From the NCBI RefSeq assembly GCF_014203595.1, contig NZ_JACHJK010000011.1, positions 1-64,000 on the forward strand: a stretch of 64,000 bases of DNA, in the 5' to 3' direction. The stretch is from Streptomyces echinatus (lineage in GTDB: Bacteria; Actinomycetota; Actinomycetes; Streptomycetales; Streptomycetaceae). Positions 42,610 through 54,279 of this stretch are shown here, piece after piece. Within the stretch, counting starts at the first letter, position 1, and each line of letters starts with the position of its first letter. A program made the position numbers and the translations under genes. The notes beneath the pieces were generated by a model. It was given only the letters and a program-made list of their open reading frames with translations. It searched no databases and was not told the origin of the DNA.

Positions 42610-45600
42610 TCAGGCCGGCACCCGTACGCCCGCCAGGTTCTCGATCATGCGGCGGGCACTGGGGCCCACCACGGCGGCCCAGTCGTCGGGGGCGTCGGTC
42701 AGCCAGCCGGCCATGCGCGCGGCGAAACCGGGCACGTGCCGGCCGAGCTCGACCAGACCGCGGTCGAAACGGGTGGCACCCTCGGGCGTGCGGACGAGGA
42801 GCAGCCCGGTGCGGTGGATCAGGCCCCGGATCTCGTCCTCCCGGCGGTACCCGTGCCCGTTCAGGCCGTCCCCGTTCAGGCCGTCCCCGCTCAGGCCGTC
42901 CCTGCTCAGGCCGTCCCCGCACCGGTCGCGGTCCTCGTCCGGGGACGGGGCCCCCGCCCCCTCTCCTGTCCCCTCCCCCGCCTCGTCCCCCGGGGCCACC
43001 GCCGCGTGCAGGACGGCGTCCAGGACGGCCGGGTCCTGCTCCCGGGCGAGCAGGAACTCCAGCAGCTCGCGGCGGAGCGGGCGCGAGGCGGGCGTGCCGG
43101 CGGCGGCCAGGACGGTGGCCAAGGCCGCCCGGACCGGCTCCGGGCCGCCGTCGAGCAGGCCGGTGACGAGGGGCAGCAGGACCGGGCGGGCGGTGGGGCC
43201 CTGTTCGAGGCCGCGGTCGACATAGCCGGCGACATGTCCGGCGGTCTCCGGGCGCAGCCGCACCGCCTCCCGGACCAGGGCGGCGACCCTGCCGGCGAGG
43301 GCCGGGGTGGTGACCTCGGCGAGGGTGCGCAGGGCCGCCCCGGACTCCGGGCCGCCGGCGTCCGGGGCGCGCAGACGGGCGCGGAACGCCTCCAGGACCG
43401 GTTCCGGGTGTGTGGTCAGGGCCGGGACCAGGGCGCTCGGCGGGAACTGCGGGTCACCGTCGGCGAAGTGGCGCAGGGCGGCGGGCAGGTACCGGTCGCG
43501 GGTGTGCGGGTCGCGGACCAGCACACCCAGGGCACCGCCGTGCAGGGTGCAGTCGGCTGGGCGGGCGAGCAGGGCGAGGGCGGCGTAGCGCAGCAGCCCG
43601 CGGTCCGCCTCGGAGCGCACGTGCGGCGCCGCGCGCAGCCCGAACGCCACCGCCGCCACCCGGCGGGCGGGGCGTTCGTCGTGCGCCCAGCGGTCGACCG
43701 CCCGGCAGACGGCCGACGGCTCCTCCTCGGCGAGGACACCGAGCAGTTCGTCGGCGCGCCGGTGGGCGCAGGCCACCAGCACCTCGGTGAGCCCGTCCAG
43801 GGCGCCGTGCCGGTGGGTGTGCAGCAGCGCCTGTGCCGCGGTGGCCACGGTGGCGTGCGGCGTCGCGGGCAACGGCCGCTCGTCGTCGAACCAGCGGGTG
43901 AGCAGGGGCTGCACGGCGTCCGGGGCGGCGGCGAGAAGTTGGGCGACGGCGTCCAGGTAGCGGTCGCCCTCTGTGGGCGGCGCCGCGTCCGCCAGCACCA
44001 GCGGGCGCAGCAGGTCGAGGCGCTCGGCGTCGGTGAGGGGCAGCGCGGTCCAGAAGGCGGGGCCGAACTCGGCCGGCACGGGGCGCCGGGCGCGGCGCCA
44101 GGCGACGACGCGGTCGGCGAGCAGGCACAGCACGTCGGTGTACGGCCTCGCGTCCGGGACCTGGAGCAGGGTCCGGGCGAGCAGCCTGGCGGCCCACCAG
44201 GAGCCGGTGTCGTGGTCCAGCGCGTCGACCAACTCCTCCAGGCGCGCGCAGAGTTGGTGGACACCCTGCTGGCGGGCCAGGAGCAGCAGGGACTGTACGA
44301 CGGGGCCGACGCGGTGGTGCGGCACGGGGACGGGGCGGTGGGTGCCGCACGGCTCGCTCGCGCGGTGCACCAGGGCGCGCAGTGCCTCGTCCAGGTCCAG
44401 GTGCATGCCCTGGATCCAGTCGGCCAGGTCCTCGTGGGCGAAGCGGTAGCCGTCGCCGGCCGGCACGAGGAGGCCCTCGGTGAGGACGGCGGAGGCCCAG
44501 CCGGTGCCGCCGCCGAGCCGGGCCGGGGCCGGGCCCCAGGGGAACACCGCCTCGAACGACTCGCGGTCCAGCTCGCCCTGCCCCGGGCCGAGGCTGCGCC
44601 GGGCGGCCTCGTGCACCTGCCCGGCCACCCGCGCCGCGAGCCGTCGTACGGCCGTACCGCGCAGCCCGCCGGCGGCGGCGAGGCGGACCGCCACGCGCAG
44701 GCACATCAGGTCGAGGTAGGCGGCGAAGACGTCGTGCCGGTCGAGGGGGCCGGTGACGGCGGCGTCGGGAACGGCCGACCGGACCTCGGACAGCAGCCGG
44801 AGTGTGAGCGGGTGCCGGGCGTCCCGTTCGGCGAGCACGCCGTCCGGGATCCCGTAGCGGGCCCGGGCCCGCCGTCCCTCGTCGTCGCTGAGGTCGCCGA
44901 CCCGCACACAGGCCGGCAGCGGGCCACCGGCGCCGCCCGGCCCCACGCCTCCGTCTCTGCCTCCGCCCGCGTCCTCGCCGTCGCCCACGCCCTCGCCCGC
45001 CGCCACGGCAGCGTCTCCGGGCACGCACTCCGGCTCGTCGCCGCCCACCGGAACGGCGGGCCCGGCCGGGACGAACGCCTTCCCGGCGCGTTCCCAGTGT
45101 TCCTCCCGGCAGGCCACCACCAGGCGGGCACCGGTCTCGCGCAGCCAGTCCGCCGTGCCCCGGGTCCACTCGGGCAGGCGGTGGGCGAGGACCGGGGGCA
45201 TCTCCTCGGGGCCGTCGAGGAGGAGCAGCAACGGGCGTCCGGCCCGGGCCGCGAGCCGGGCCAGGTGTTCGGGGGTGACGTCACCGAGGTCTTCGGGCCG
45301 GACGGAACGGGAGGCGGCGACGATCCGGGCGGCACGCGCCAGGGCGCGCCGGGCGGCGTCGGCCACCGAGCCGTCGGTGTCCGTCAGATCGGCGCCGCGC
45401 AGCCACAGCGTGGGAGCGGGCCGCTCGCCCCGGGTGCGGCGGGCGGCGAGGGCGGCGAGTTCCGTCGTACGGCCGCTGCCCGGGGCACCGACCAGTGCGA
45501 GCACGGGCCGGTCGCCGTCGGTGAAGGCGGCGAGTTCCCGCGCGATGTCGGCGCGTTCGACCGGCTCGGTGCCGTCCGGATGGCCGGTGAGGGCTCCCGG

Positions 45601-46602
45601 GGGACCGTCCTGGCCCACCGAGGTCGTGGTCAGCTGGAGCATGCCGGCGAGGTTGAGGTCGGCGCCGTAGCCGGGGACGGTGGCCGCGTTGCGGGCGAGC
45701 AGGGCGGCGAGGGCGCCGTCGGCGGGCCGCAGCGGGACCGCGAAGCCCGCGTCGCGCCGGGCGGTGTGCAGGGCGGTGCCGAGGACGCCGACGACAGCGC
45801 CGGTACGGGCGTCGAGCACCGGTCCGCCGGCCGCGCCGCCGCCGAGCCGGAGCGCGTCCCGGCCGGCGGTGCCGATGGCCAGCTCCAGCGCGTCGGCCAG
45901 GAGGTGGAAGCGGTCCGTGGCGGTGTACGTCGCCTCGGTGGCGGCCAGTACCCGCGCCTGTCGCCAGCAGCCGGCGACGACCTGGACGTAGGTGCCGGCG
46001 TCGATCCGCTCCCGCACGGTCAGCGGCAGCGGCTCCACGTCGAGGCCCTCGGTCCGCACCAGGGCGAGGTCCAGCCCGGGCAGCGGGGTGACGGCGTCGG
46101 CGCCGACCACGCAGGTGCGTTCGCCGGTGGCGTGCAGCACCAGCCGGGGCAGGCCGTCGACGGTCTCGTGGCTGGTGAGCAGGGTGCCCTCGTGGTCGGC
46201 GAGGAAGCCGACGCCGCGCGGGCGGCCGGCCAGGTCGCGGATCCGTACGAGGGCGGCGTCGACGCGTCCGGTGTCCACGGCGCAGACGGCACCGGTCTCC
46301 TCGCCGGTGTCCCGGGCGGTCTCGTCGGCACCCCGGCCTCCGTACGCGCCCGGTCCGCTGTACGCCCCCGAGCCGCTGTATGTGTGCGGACCGCCGTACG
46401 TGTGCGGAACGCCGTACGCTCCCGGGCCGCCGTACGTGCCCTCTCCGTACACGCTCTCCCCGAACGCGCGGCCCTCCGTCGCACGTCCCTCCCGCGCCTT
46501 GCGACCGCCCGTGCGACGCGCGTGACCGGAGCGACCCGGCTCCCCCGCGTCGTCCTGGTGATCCCGGCGCCCGCCTCCGGTGCGCGGGCCCCGTCCCGCC
46601 AT
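42610..46602 (-). CDS. Trypsin-like pseudoprotease fused to P-loop NTPase and helical repeats
   Basis: 1330-aa multidomain protein. Residues 1-100 are low complexity with YGGP/TYSG repeats. A trypsin-like domain spans about 110-310: H145 (LTSHETV) and D178 (LDLALVR) are kept, but the GxSGGP motif reads GAAGGP with A258 (codon GCC) in place of serine, so proteolysis is unlikely. The NTPase at about 345-560 has a P-loop GAPGSGRTT (372-380; Arg for Lys) and Walker B LLLLLDGPEE. From about 600 to the end are Ala/Leu/Arg-rich helical, HEAT-like repeats and, near the C-terminus, four GDGLx pentapeptides. This layout recalls STAND-type signalling/conflict proteins. GGGGAGG ribosome site. Confidence 0.75.
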   Translation of the reverse strand: MAGRGPRTGGGRRDHQDDAGEPGRSGHARRTGGRKAREGRATEGRAFGESVYGEGTYGGPGAYGVPHTYGGPHTYSGSGAYSGPGAYGGRGADETARDTGEETGAVCAVDTGRVDAALVRIRDLAGRPRGVGFLADHEGTLLTSHETVDGLPRLVLHATGERTCVVGADAVTPLPGLDLALVRTEGLDVEPLPLTVRERIDAGTYVQVVAGCWRQARVLAATEATYTATDRFHLLADALELAIGTAGRDALRLGGGAAGGPVLDARTGAVVGVLGTALHTARRDAGFAVPLRPADGALAALLARNAATVPGYGADLNLAGMLQLTTTSVGQDGPPGALTGHPDGTEPVERADIARELAAFTDGDRPVLALVGAPGSGRTTELAALAARRTRGERPAPTLWLRGADLTDTDGSVADAARRALARAARIVAASRSVRPEDLGDVTPEHLARLAARAGRPLLLLLDGPEEMPPVLAHRLPEWTRGTADWLRETGARLVVACREEHWERAGKAFVPAGPAVPVGGDEPECVPGDAAVAAGEGVGDGEDAGGGRDGGVGPGGAGGPLPACVRVGDLSDDEGRRARARYGIPDGVLAERDARHPLTLRLLSEVRSAVPDAAVTGPLDRHDVFAAYLDLMCLRVAVRLAAAGGLRGTAVRRLAARVAGQVHEAARRSLGPGQGELDRESFEAVFPWGPAPARLGGGTGWASAVLTEGLLVPAGDGYRFAHEDLADWIQGMHLDLDEALRALVHRASEPCGTHRPVPVPHHRVGPVVQSLLLLARQQGVHQLCARLEELVDALDHDTGSWWAARLLARTLLQVPDARPYTDVLCLLADRVVAWRRARRPVPAEFGPAFWTALPLTDAERLDLLRPLVLADAAPPTEGDRYLDAVAQLLAAAPDAVQPLLTRWFDDERPLPATPHATVATAAQALLHTHRHGALDGLTEVLVACAHRRADELLGVLAEEEPSAVCRAVDRWAHDERPARRVAAVAFGLRAAPHVRSEADRGLLRYAALALLARPADCTLHGGALGVLVRDPHTRDRYLPAALRHFADGDPQFPPSALVPALTTHPEPVLEAFRARLRAPDAGGPESGAALRTLAEVTTPALAGRVAALVREAVRLRPETAGHVAGYVDRGLEQGPTARPVLLPLVTGLLDGGPEPVRAALATVLAAAGTPASRPLRRELLEFLLAREQDPAVLDAVLHAAVAPGDEAGEGTGEGAGAPSPDEDRDRCGDGLSRDGLSGDGLNGDGLNGHGYRREDEIRGLIHRTGLLLVRTPEGATRFDRGLVELGRHVPGFAARMAGWLTDAPDDWAAVVGPSARRMIENLAGVRVPA
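42859..42918. repeat. Four in-frame 15-bp tandem repeats
   Basis: GTTCAGGCCGTCCCC twice (42859, 42874), then GCTCAGGCCGTCCCT and GCTCAGGCCGTCCCC (42889, 42904). They encode GDGLN/GDGLS/RDGLS pentapeptides in the pseudoprotease-NTPase protein. Because the unit is a multiple of three, copy number can change without breaking the frame. Confidence 0.9.
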
Positions 46603-46818
46603 GGCCGTACCTCCCCGCCCGTCCCCGTGCCCTGTCGTCGACGGTAGGCGCGCGATGATCGGCGGGACAGATCGCGCGGTGAACGCGCCCCCTTCCGCTC
46701 CCCTGGTTCACTCCGAGCGCCTGCCCGGTCGGGTGAATAGGCGAGGGCTGCTGGATAACCCTAGGGGTGGGGGAACCGAGGGGGGATCGTGGAGCGGCGG
46801 CCGGGGCCGATCTCGTGG

Positions 46819-47104
46819 CCGGCCGCCGCTCCACGGCAGAAGCACGCGGGGCGGCACGAGCGCCGCCCGCTCCGTGCCGGAAATCGCGGGGGCCGATCCG
46901 GGTCACACCCACCCCACGGCGGAAACGCGAGAGCCGGCCCAGGTCACACCCACCCCACGGCCGAAACGCGAGAGCCGGCCCAGGTCACACCCACCCCACG
47001 CCACAAGCGCGAGAGCCGGCCCAGGTCACACCCACCCCACGCCACAAGCGCGAGGGGTGACCCGGAGCACGCCCGCTCCATGGCACAAGCGCGAGGGGTG
47101 ACCC
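46819..47104. repeat. 41-bp tandem repeat array, about 6-7 copies
   Basis: Exact 41-bp steps separate GGTCACACCCACCCCACG at 46901, 46942, 46983 and 47024. Diverged copies extend left to about 46819 and right to about 47104. A unit continues with CCACAAGCGCGAGAGCCGGC or the variant CCGAAACGCGAGAGCCGGCC. It fills most of the 523-bp gap (46603-47125) between truB and the pseudoprotease gene. No long open frame is credible, and no spacers or CRISPR-type palindromic repeats are present. The remaining 46603-46818 carries the promoter side of the downstream gene and nothing else recognised. Confidence 0.88.
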
Positions 47105-47125
47105 GAGTGGTGCTCCCGGGACGGG

Positions 47126-48031
47126 TCAGCCGAAGACGGCCAGGCTCTTCGCCTTGCCCCGGTGCTCCTCGACGAGTGCGAGGAAGCGGCCCTCGGTGTC
47201 GAAGACGGCCACGGGACCGGCGCCCGCGTACTCCTCCGGCATCTCCAGCCGGACGCCGTTCAGCAGCAGCCGGGCCCGCTTGGCGTCGACCTGCCAGCGC
47301 CGGAAGGCCGCGGTCGCGGCGTCGGCGATCGGCATCACGGTCAGCTCCTGCTGCAGCTGGTCCAGCGTCTTCGCCGCGTCCAGCTTGTAGGGGCCGACCC
47401 GGGTGCGGCGCAGGGCGGTGAGGTGGCCGCCGACGCCGAGGTCGGCGCCCAGGTCACGGGCGAGGGCGCGGATGTAGGTGCCGGAGGAGCAGACCACCGA
47501 CACGACCAGGTCGAGCACGGGCGTGCCGTCCTCGGCGACCGCGTCCCGGACGTCGTACACCGCGAAGGACGAGATGCTGACAGGCCGGGCGGGGATCTCG
47601 AACTCCTCGCCCTCACGGGCCCGCTTGTAGGACCGGACGCCGTCGATCTTGATGGCGCTGACCTTGGACGGCACCTGCATGATGTCGCCGGTGAGCTTGG
47701 CGATACCGGCGTCGATGGCGTCCCGGGTCACCTTGGAGGCGTCGGTGGACGAGGTGATCTCGCCCTCGGCGTCGTCGGTGACGGTGTTCTGGCCCAGGCG
47801 GACGGTGCCCAGGTACTCCTTCTCGGTGAGCGCGAGGTGCCCGAGGAGTTTGGTGGCGCGCTCGACCCCGAGGACCAGGACGCCGGTCGCCATCGGGTCC
47901 AGGGTGCCGGCGTGGCCGACGCGGCGGGTCCTCGCGATCCCGCGCATCTTGGCGACCACGTCGTGCGAAGTGAAGCCCGACGGCTTGTCGACGATGACGA
48001 GGCCGTCGGGCGTGGTGTGCTTGTGGGTCAT
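47126..48031 (-). CDS. truB: tRNA pseudouridine-55 synthase
   Basis: 301-aa TruB, which makes pseudouridine 55 in the tRNA T-loop. The family start GLVIVDKPSGFTSHDVV is followed by the catalytic motif GHAGTLDPMATGVL with D45. Later SAIKIDGVRSYKRAREGE and CSSGTYIRALARDLG are typical. The C-terminal extension has the actinobacterial TruB form. Its ATG overlaps the rbfA stop as ATGA, so it is coupled to rbfA in the rimP-nusA-infB-rbfA-truB order. Confidence 0.97.
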   Translation of the reverse strand: MTHKHTTPDGLVIVDKPSGFTSHDVVAKMRGIARTRRVGHAGTLDPMATGVLVLGVERATKLLGHLALTEKEYLGTVRLGQNTVTDDAEGEITSSTDASKVTRDAIDAGIAKLTGDIMQVPSKVSAIKIDGVRSYKRAREGEEFEIPARPVSISSFAVYDVRDAVAEDGTPVLDLVVSVVCSSGTYIRALARDLGADLGVGGHLTALRRTRVGPYKLDAAKTLDQLQQELTVMPIADAATAAFRRWQVDAKRARLLLNGVRLEMPEEYAGAGPVAVFDTEGRFLALVEEHRGKAKSLAVFG

Positions 48032-48486
48032 TCCGAGGCGTCGCCGTCCGTGTCGGTCTCGTCGTCGGCCGGCTTCCGGTAGGGGTCGGCGCCGCCGGCG
48101 TACGAGGCGCCCGTGGCCGCCTCGCGGACCTTCTCGTCGGACTGCCGGGCCTTGTCGAGGAGGTCCTCGATGGTCCGGGCGGTGTCCGGCAGGGCGTCCG
48201 CGACGAAGGTCAGGGTCGGCGTGAACTTCACCCCGGCCGCGCGGCCCACCTCGGAGCGCAGGATGCCCTTGGCGCTCTCCAGGCCCGCGGCGGCGGCCTG
48301 CCGCTCCTCCTCGTCGCCGTAGACCGTGTAGAAGACGGTCGCCTCCCGCAGGTCACCCGTGACCCGAGTGTCCGTGATGGTGACGTGCGAGCCGAGCCGC
48401 GGGTCCTTGATCCCGCGCTGCAGCTTCTGGGCCACCACCTCCCGGATGAGGTCCGCCAGCCTTTTCGCCCGCGCGTTGTCGGCCAC
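48028..48486 (-). CDS. rbfA: 30S ribosome-binding factor A
   Basis: 152-aa RbfA, needed for 16S 5'-end maturation and late 30S assembly. KH-like fold: MADNARAKRLADLIREVVAQ, LQRGIKDPRLGSHVTITDTRVTGDLREATVFYTV, then GRAAGVKFTPTLTFVADAL. An actinobacterial acidic tail (about residues 120-152) is variable. GTG start at 48486. It lies 41 bp after the DUF503 gene and overlaps truB by 4 bp. Confidence 0.95.
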   Translation of the reverse strand: MADNARAKRLADLIREVVAQKLQRGIKDPRLGSHVTITDTRVTGDLREATVFYTVYGDEEERQAAAAGLESAKGILRSEVGRAAGVKFTPTLTFVADALPDTARTIEDLLDKARQSDEKVREAATGASYAGGADPYRKPADDETDTDGDASE

Positions 48487-48527
48487 TGGTCCGTCTCCCG
48501 TTCTTTCTCTTGCTTGCGTTCTTCAGG

Positions 48528-48821
48528 TCAGTCGTCGTCGCCGTGGAAGCGCCTTCGCACGGACAGCAGTTCCACCTCGGGGCGGGCGGCGACGAGCCGC
48601 TCACACCGGTCCAGTACGTCGGTGACGTGCGCCGCGTCGCCGGAGACCATGGCAAGGCCGATGATCGCCCGCCGGTGGAGGTTCATGTGGTCCACCTCGG
48701 CCGCGCTCACGGAGTACTTCCGCTGGAGCTCGGCGACGATCGGGCGGACGACGGAGCGCTTTTCCTTCAGCGAGTGGACGTCGCCGAGGAGGATGTCGAA
48801 GGACAGAGTCCCCACATACAT
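48528..48821 (-). CDS. DUF503 (YlxP-like) protein
   Basis: 97-aa small protein of the YlxP/DUF503 family: MYVGTLSFDILLGDVHSLKEKRSVVRPIVAELQRKYSVSAAEVDH is the family pattern (LKxKRxxV). Homologues are encoded between infB and rbfA in many bacteria, and an accessory role in ribosome assembly or RNA binding is suspected. It follows infB after 205 bp that include the infB terminator, so it likely has its own promoter. Confidence 0.9.
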   Translation of the reverse strand: MYVGTLSFDILLGDVHSLKEKRSVVRPIVAELQRKYSVSAAEVDHMNLHRRAIIGLAMVSGDAAHVTDVLDRCERLVAARPEVELLSVRRRFHGDDD

Positions 48822-48977
48822 GTGTGTAGCCGGTTCACCCGCCGGTACGGGATCGATGGCCCCGGATCCGTGCGGCCGGGGACATCAAGAACCGTACAAC
48901 GAAGGGGCCCGCACGATCGACGGATATTACGCTCCGTGGACCGTGCGTACGAGCCGCGAGGGGCCGCAAACGGCGCA

Positions 48978-49011
48978 CCGGCCGACGGGACCCGAGAGTC
49001 CCGTCGGCCGG
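48978..49011 (-). terminator. infB terminator hairpin
   Basis: CCGGCCGACGGGAC (48978-48991), 6-nt loop CCGAGA, then GTCCCGTCGGCCGG (48998-49011): a perfect 14-bp stem starting 15 nt past the infB stop. Confidence 0.85.
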
Positions 49012-49026
49012 CACGGACCGTAGGCG

Positions 49027-52098
<3,072 letters not shown>

Positions 52099-52243
52099 TT
52101 CGCTCCTTTGAGGTCCGGGTTGAAGCCGGACCGTCGCTAGTTCATGGGCGTACTCATCGCGTACTCATCGAGTGCTCATCGCAATCTCGACCTGCTTTCG
52201 ACTCGCGAGGTACCAGGCCGCGCGGGGTTCCGTGCGGCATGTC

Positions 52244-52540
52244 TTACAGCGTTGCCTGCTCGGCAACTGTTGTCCGCTCGACGTGTTGGCGCAACGCCTT
52301 TGTGTCGAGCGCTCCCGGGGCGCGCAGTGCCCGCGAGAACGCCCGGCGGCGTACCGCCTGGTCGAGACAGACCAGGGCGGGGTGCACATAGGCACCCCGG
52401 CCGGGCAGCGTACCGCGAGGATCGGGGGCGCACGCGTCCTCGATCCTCACGATCCGCAGGAGATCGTCCTTGGCCGCCCGCTCCCGGCACCCCACACAGG
52501 TGCGTTCAGGGCATGCTCGGGTGTGCGTCCGGCCAGACAC
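52244..52540 (-). CDS. ylxR: YlxR (DUF448) RNA-binding protein
   Basis: 98-aa YlxR: PERTCVGCRERAAKDDLLRIVR (about residues 11-32) with the paired cysteines, then GRGAYVHPALVCLDQAVRRRAFSRALR. YlxR proteins bind nucleic acid, and in Bacillus a homologue acts in rnpB/RNase P control or transcription regulation. Start GTG 52540; the ribosome site is rather far (GGAGG, about 11 nt). Encoded between nusA and infB, the usual place. Confidence 0.93.
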   Translation of the reverse strand: MSGRTHTRACPERTCVGCRERAAKDDLLRIVRIEDACAPDPRGTLPGRGAYVHPALVCLDQAVRRRAFSRALRAPGALDTKALRQHVERTTVAEQATL

Positions 52541-52630
52541 GGATAAGTCTACCTCCCCGTAGCGACCTCACCCCTTTGGGGCAAGAATCGAACGGTTGTT
52601 GTCGTGATCTCAGCGGCAAACGGCTCGGAA

Positions 52631-53617
52631 CTATTCCCCGGGCTGCTCGGTGTCGGGCCGGATGTCGATGCGCCAGCCGGTGAGCCGGGCGGCGAGGCGG
52701 GCGTTCTGGCCCTCCTTGCCGATCGCCAGCGACAGCTGGTAGTCCGGCACGATCACCCGGGCGGAGCGGGCGGCCATGTCGACGACTTCCACCTTGCTCA
52801 CCCGAGCGGGTGACAGGGCGTTCGCGACCATCTCGGCCGGATCGTCCGACCAGTCGACGATGTCGATCTTCTCGCCGTTCAGCTCGCCCATCACATTGCG
52901 CACCCGGCCGCCCATGGGGCCGATGCAGGCGCCCTTGGCGTTCAGGCCCGTACGGGTGGACCGTACGGCGATCTTCGTACGGTGACCGGCCTCACGGGCG
53001 ATCGCCGCGATCTCCACCGAGCCGTCGGCGATCTCCGGCACCTCCAGGGCGAAGAGCTTCTTCACCAGGTTGGGGTGCGTACGGGAGAGGGTCACGGAGG
53101 GGCCGCGCACGCCCTTGGCCACGCGCACGACGTACGAGCGCAGCCGCATGCCGTGCGGGTAGGTCTCGCCGGGAACCTGCTCCTGCACCGGCAGGATGGC
53201 CTCCAGCTTGCCGATGTCCACGAGCACGTTCTTCGGGTCGCGGCCCTGCTGGACCACGCCGGTGACGATGTCGCCCTCGCGGCCGGCGTACTCACCGAGC
53301 GTCGCGTCGTCCTCGGCGTCACGCAGCCGCTGCAGGATCACCTGCTTGGCGGTGGTGGCGGCGATACGGCCGAATCCGGACGGGGTGTCGTCGAACTCGC
53401 GGGCCTCCTGGCCCTCCTCGAGGTCCTCGGGGTCCTCCTTCGCCCACACGGTCACGTGCCCGGTCTCCCGGTTGAGCTCCACGCGCGCGTGTCGGCGGCT
53501 TCCCTCGGTGCGGTGGTAGGCGATGAGGAGGGCCGATTCGATCGCCTCGACCAGCAGGGAGAAGGAGATCTCCTTCTCCCTGACCAAGCCCCGCAGGGCG
53601 CTCATGTCGATGTCCAC
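52631..53617 (-). CDS. nusA: Transcription termination/antitermination factor NusA
   Basis: 328-aa NusA. N-terminal RNA-polymerase-binding domain (MDIDMSALRGLVREKEISF), an S1 domain at about 110-180 (REGDIVTGVVQQGRD..LVDIGKLEAILP), and two KH domains (KIAVRSTRTGLNAKGACIGPMGGRV; SLAIGKEGQNARLAARLTGW). It lacks the C-terminal acidic repeats of E. coli NusA, as is normal for actinobacteria. It acts in pausing, termination and rRNA antitermination, notable given the rrn leader at the left edge. GTG start two bases after rimP. Confidence 0.97.
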   Translation of the reverse strand: MDIDMSALRGLVREKEISFSLLVEAIESALLIAYHRTEGSRRHARVELNRETGHVTVWAKEDPEDLEEGQEAREFDDTPSGFGRIAATTAKQVILQRLRDAEDDATLGEYAGREGDIVTGVVQQGRDPKNVLVDIGKLEAILPVQEQVPGETYPHGMRLRSYVVRVAKGVRGPSVTLSRTHPNLVKKLFALEVPEIADGSVEIAAIAREAGHRTKIAVRSTRTGLNAKGACIGPMGGRVRNVMGELNGEKIDIVDWSDDPAEMVANALSPARVSKVEVVDMAARSARVIVPDYQLSLAIGKEGQNARLAARLTGWRIDIRPDTEQPGE

Positions 53618-53619
53618 GG

Positions 53620-54129
53620 CTACGCCTCCTCCTCTTCCTTCATGTCCTTCTTGTCCTTGCGGTTGAACTCGACCTGCACGCGCGCCTTCTCGATCTCCGG
53701 GAAGGCGAGTCTGCGGCTGGTGGCCTTGCGGCCCTTGACCCCGGGGACCTCGACGTCGATGCCCTCGTCGTCGACCTTCAGGATCCGCGCGACCAGTTCG
53801 CCGTCCTCGGCCAGCTGGAACTTCACCAGCCGGTCGGTGGCGCGCACGAAGTGCCGGTGCTCGGTGAGGGAGCGCTCGGCGCCGGGGGTTCCGACCTCCA
53901 GGTCGTAGGCCGCGTCGCCCATCGCGTCGGTCTCGTCGAGCTTCGCCGAGAGCGCACGGCTCACATCGGCGATGGCGTCCAGATCGGCCCCGGTGTCGGA
54001 GTCGACGACCACGCGCAGCACCCGCTTGCGTCCTACGGAGTCCACGGCGATCTCTTCGAGATCCAGCCCCTGAGAGGTGACGAGCGGTTCGAGCAGCTCT
54101 CGCAGCCTCTCGCTCTGGGTGGTGCTCAT
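53620..54129 (-). CDS. rimP: Ribosome maturation factor RimP
   Basis: 169-aa RimP, needed for 30S maturation. LRELLEPLVTSQGLDLEEIAVDSVGRKRVLRVVVDSD and VSRALSAKLDETDAMGDAAYDLEVGTPGAERSL are the family hallmarks, ending with a Lys/Glu-rich tail. The ATG at 54129 follows a GAGGAG site; an in-frame extension to 54219 is rejected. It is the first gene of the rimP-nusA-ylxR-infB group and is divergent from a lipoprotein gene. Confidence 0.95.
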   Translation of the reverse strand: MSTTQSERLRELLEPLVTSQGLDLEEIAVDSVGRKRVLRVVVDSDTGADLDAIADVSRALSAKLDETDAMGDAAYDLEVGTPGAERSLTEHRHFVRATDRLVKFQLAEDGELVARILKVDDEGIDVEVPGVKGRKATSRRLAFPEIEKARVQVEFNRKDKKDMKEEEEA

Positions 54130-54279
54130 CCGGGTGACTCCTCGGCCGCGTGTGCTGTTGTGGGATGGGTCGCGTGTCTGGTCAAAGGGTATCCGGTCGC
54201 GGGGACTGATGCCGTCCACCCGTGGCCGGGCGGTGCCGGTGAGTGGTGGGCACCGGGCACGCGGGTACGGTGATCACGG

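Noticed and set aside
42478..46647. 1389-codon plus-strand frame opposite the pseudoprotease-NTPase gene
   Set aside because: The minus-strand frame has recognisable trypsin and P-loop motifs and a good ribosome site; the plus-strand product is low-complexity Gly/Gln/Val-rich.
46819..47104. CRISPR-like array
   Set aside because: Units are directly head-to-tail with no unique spacers, and no cas genes are present. The same applies to 5173-5485.
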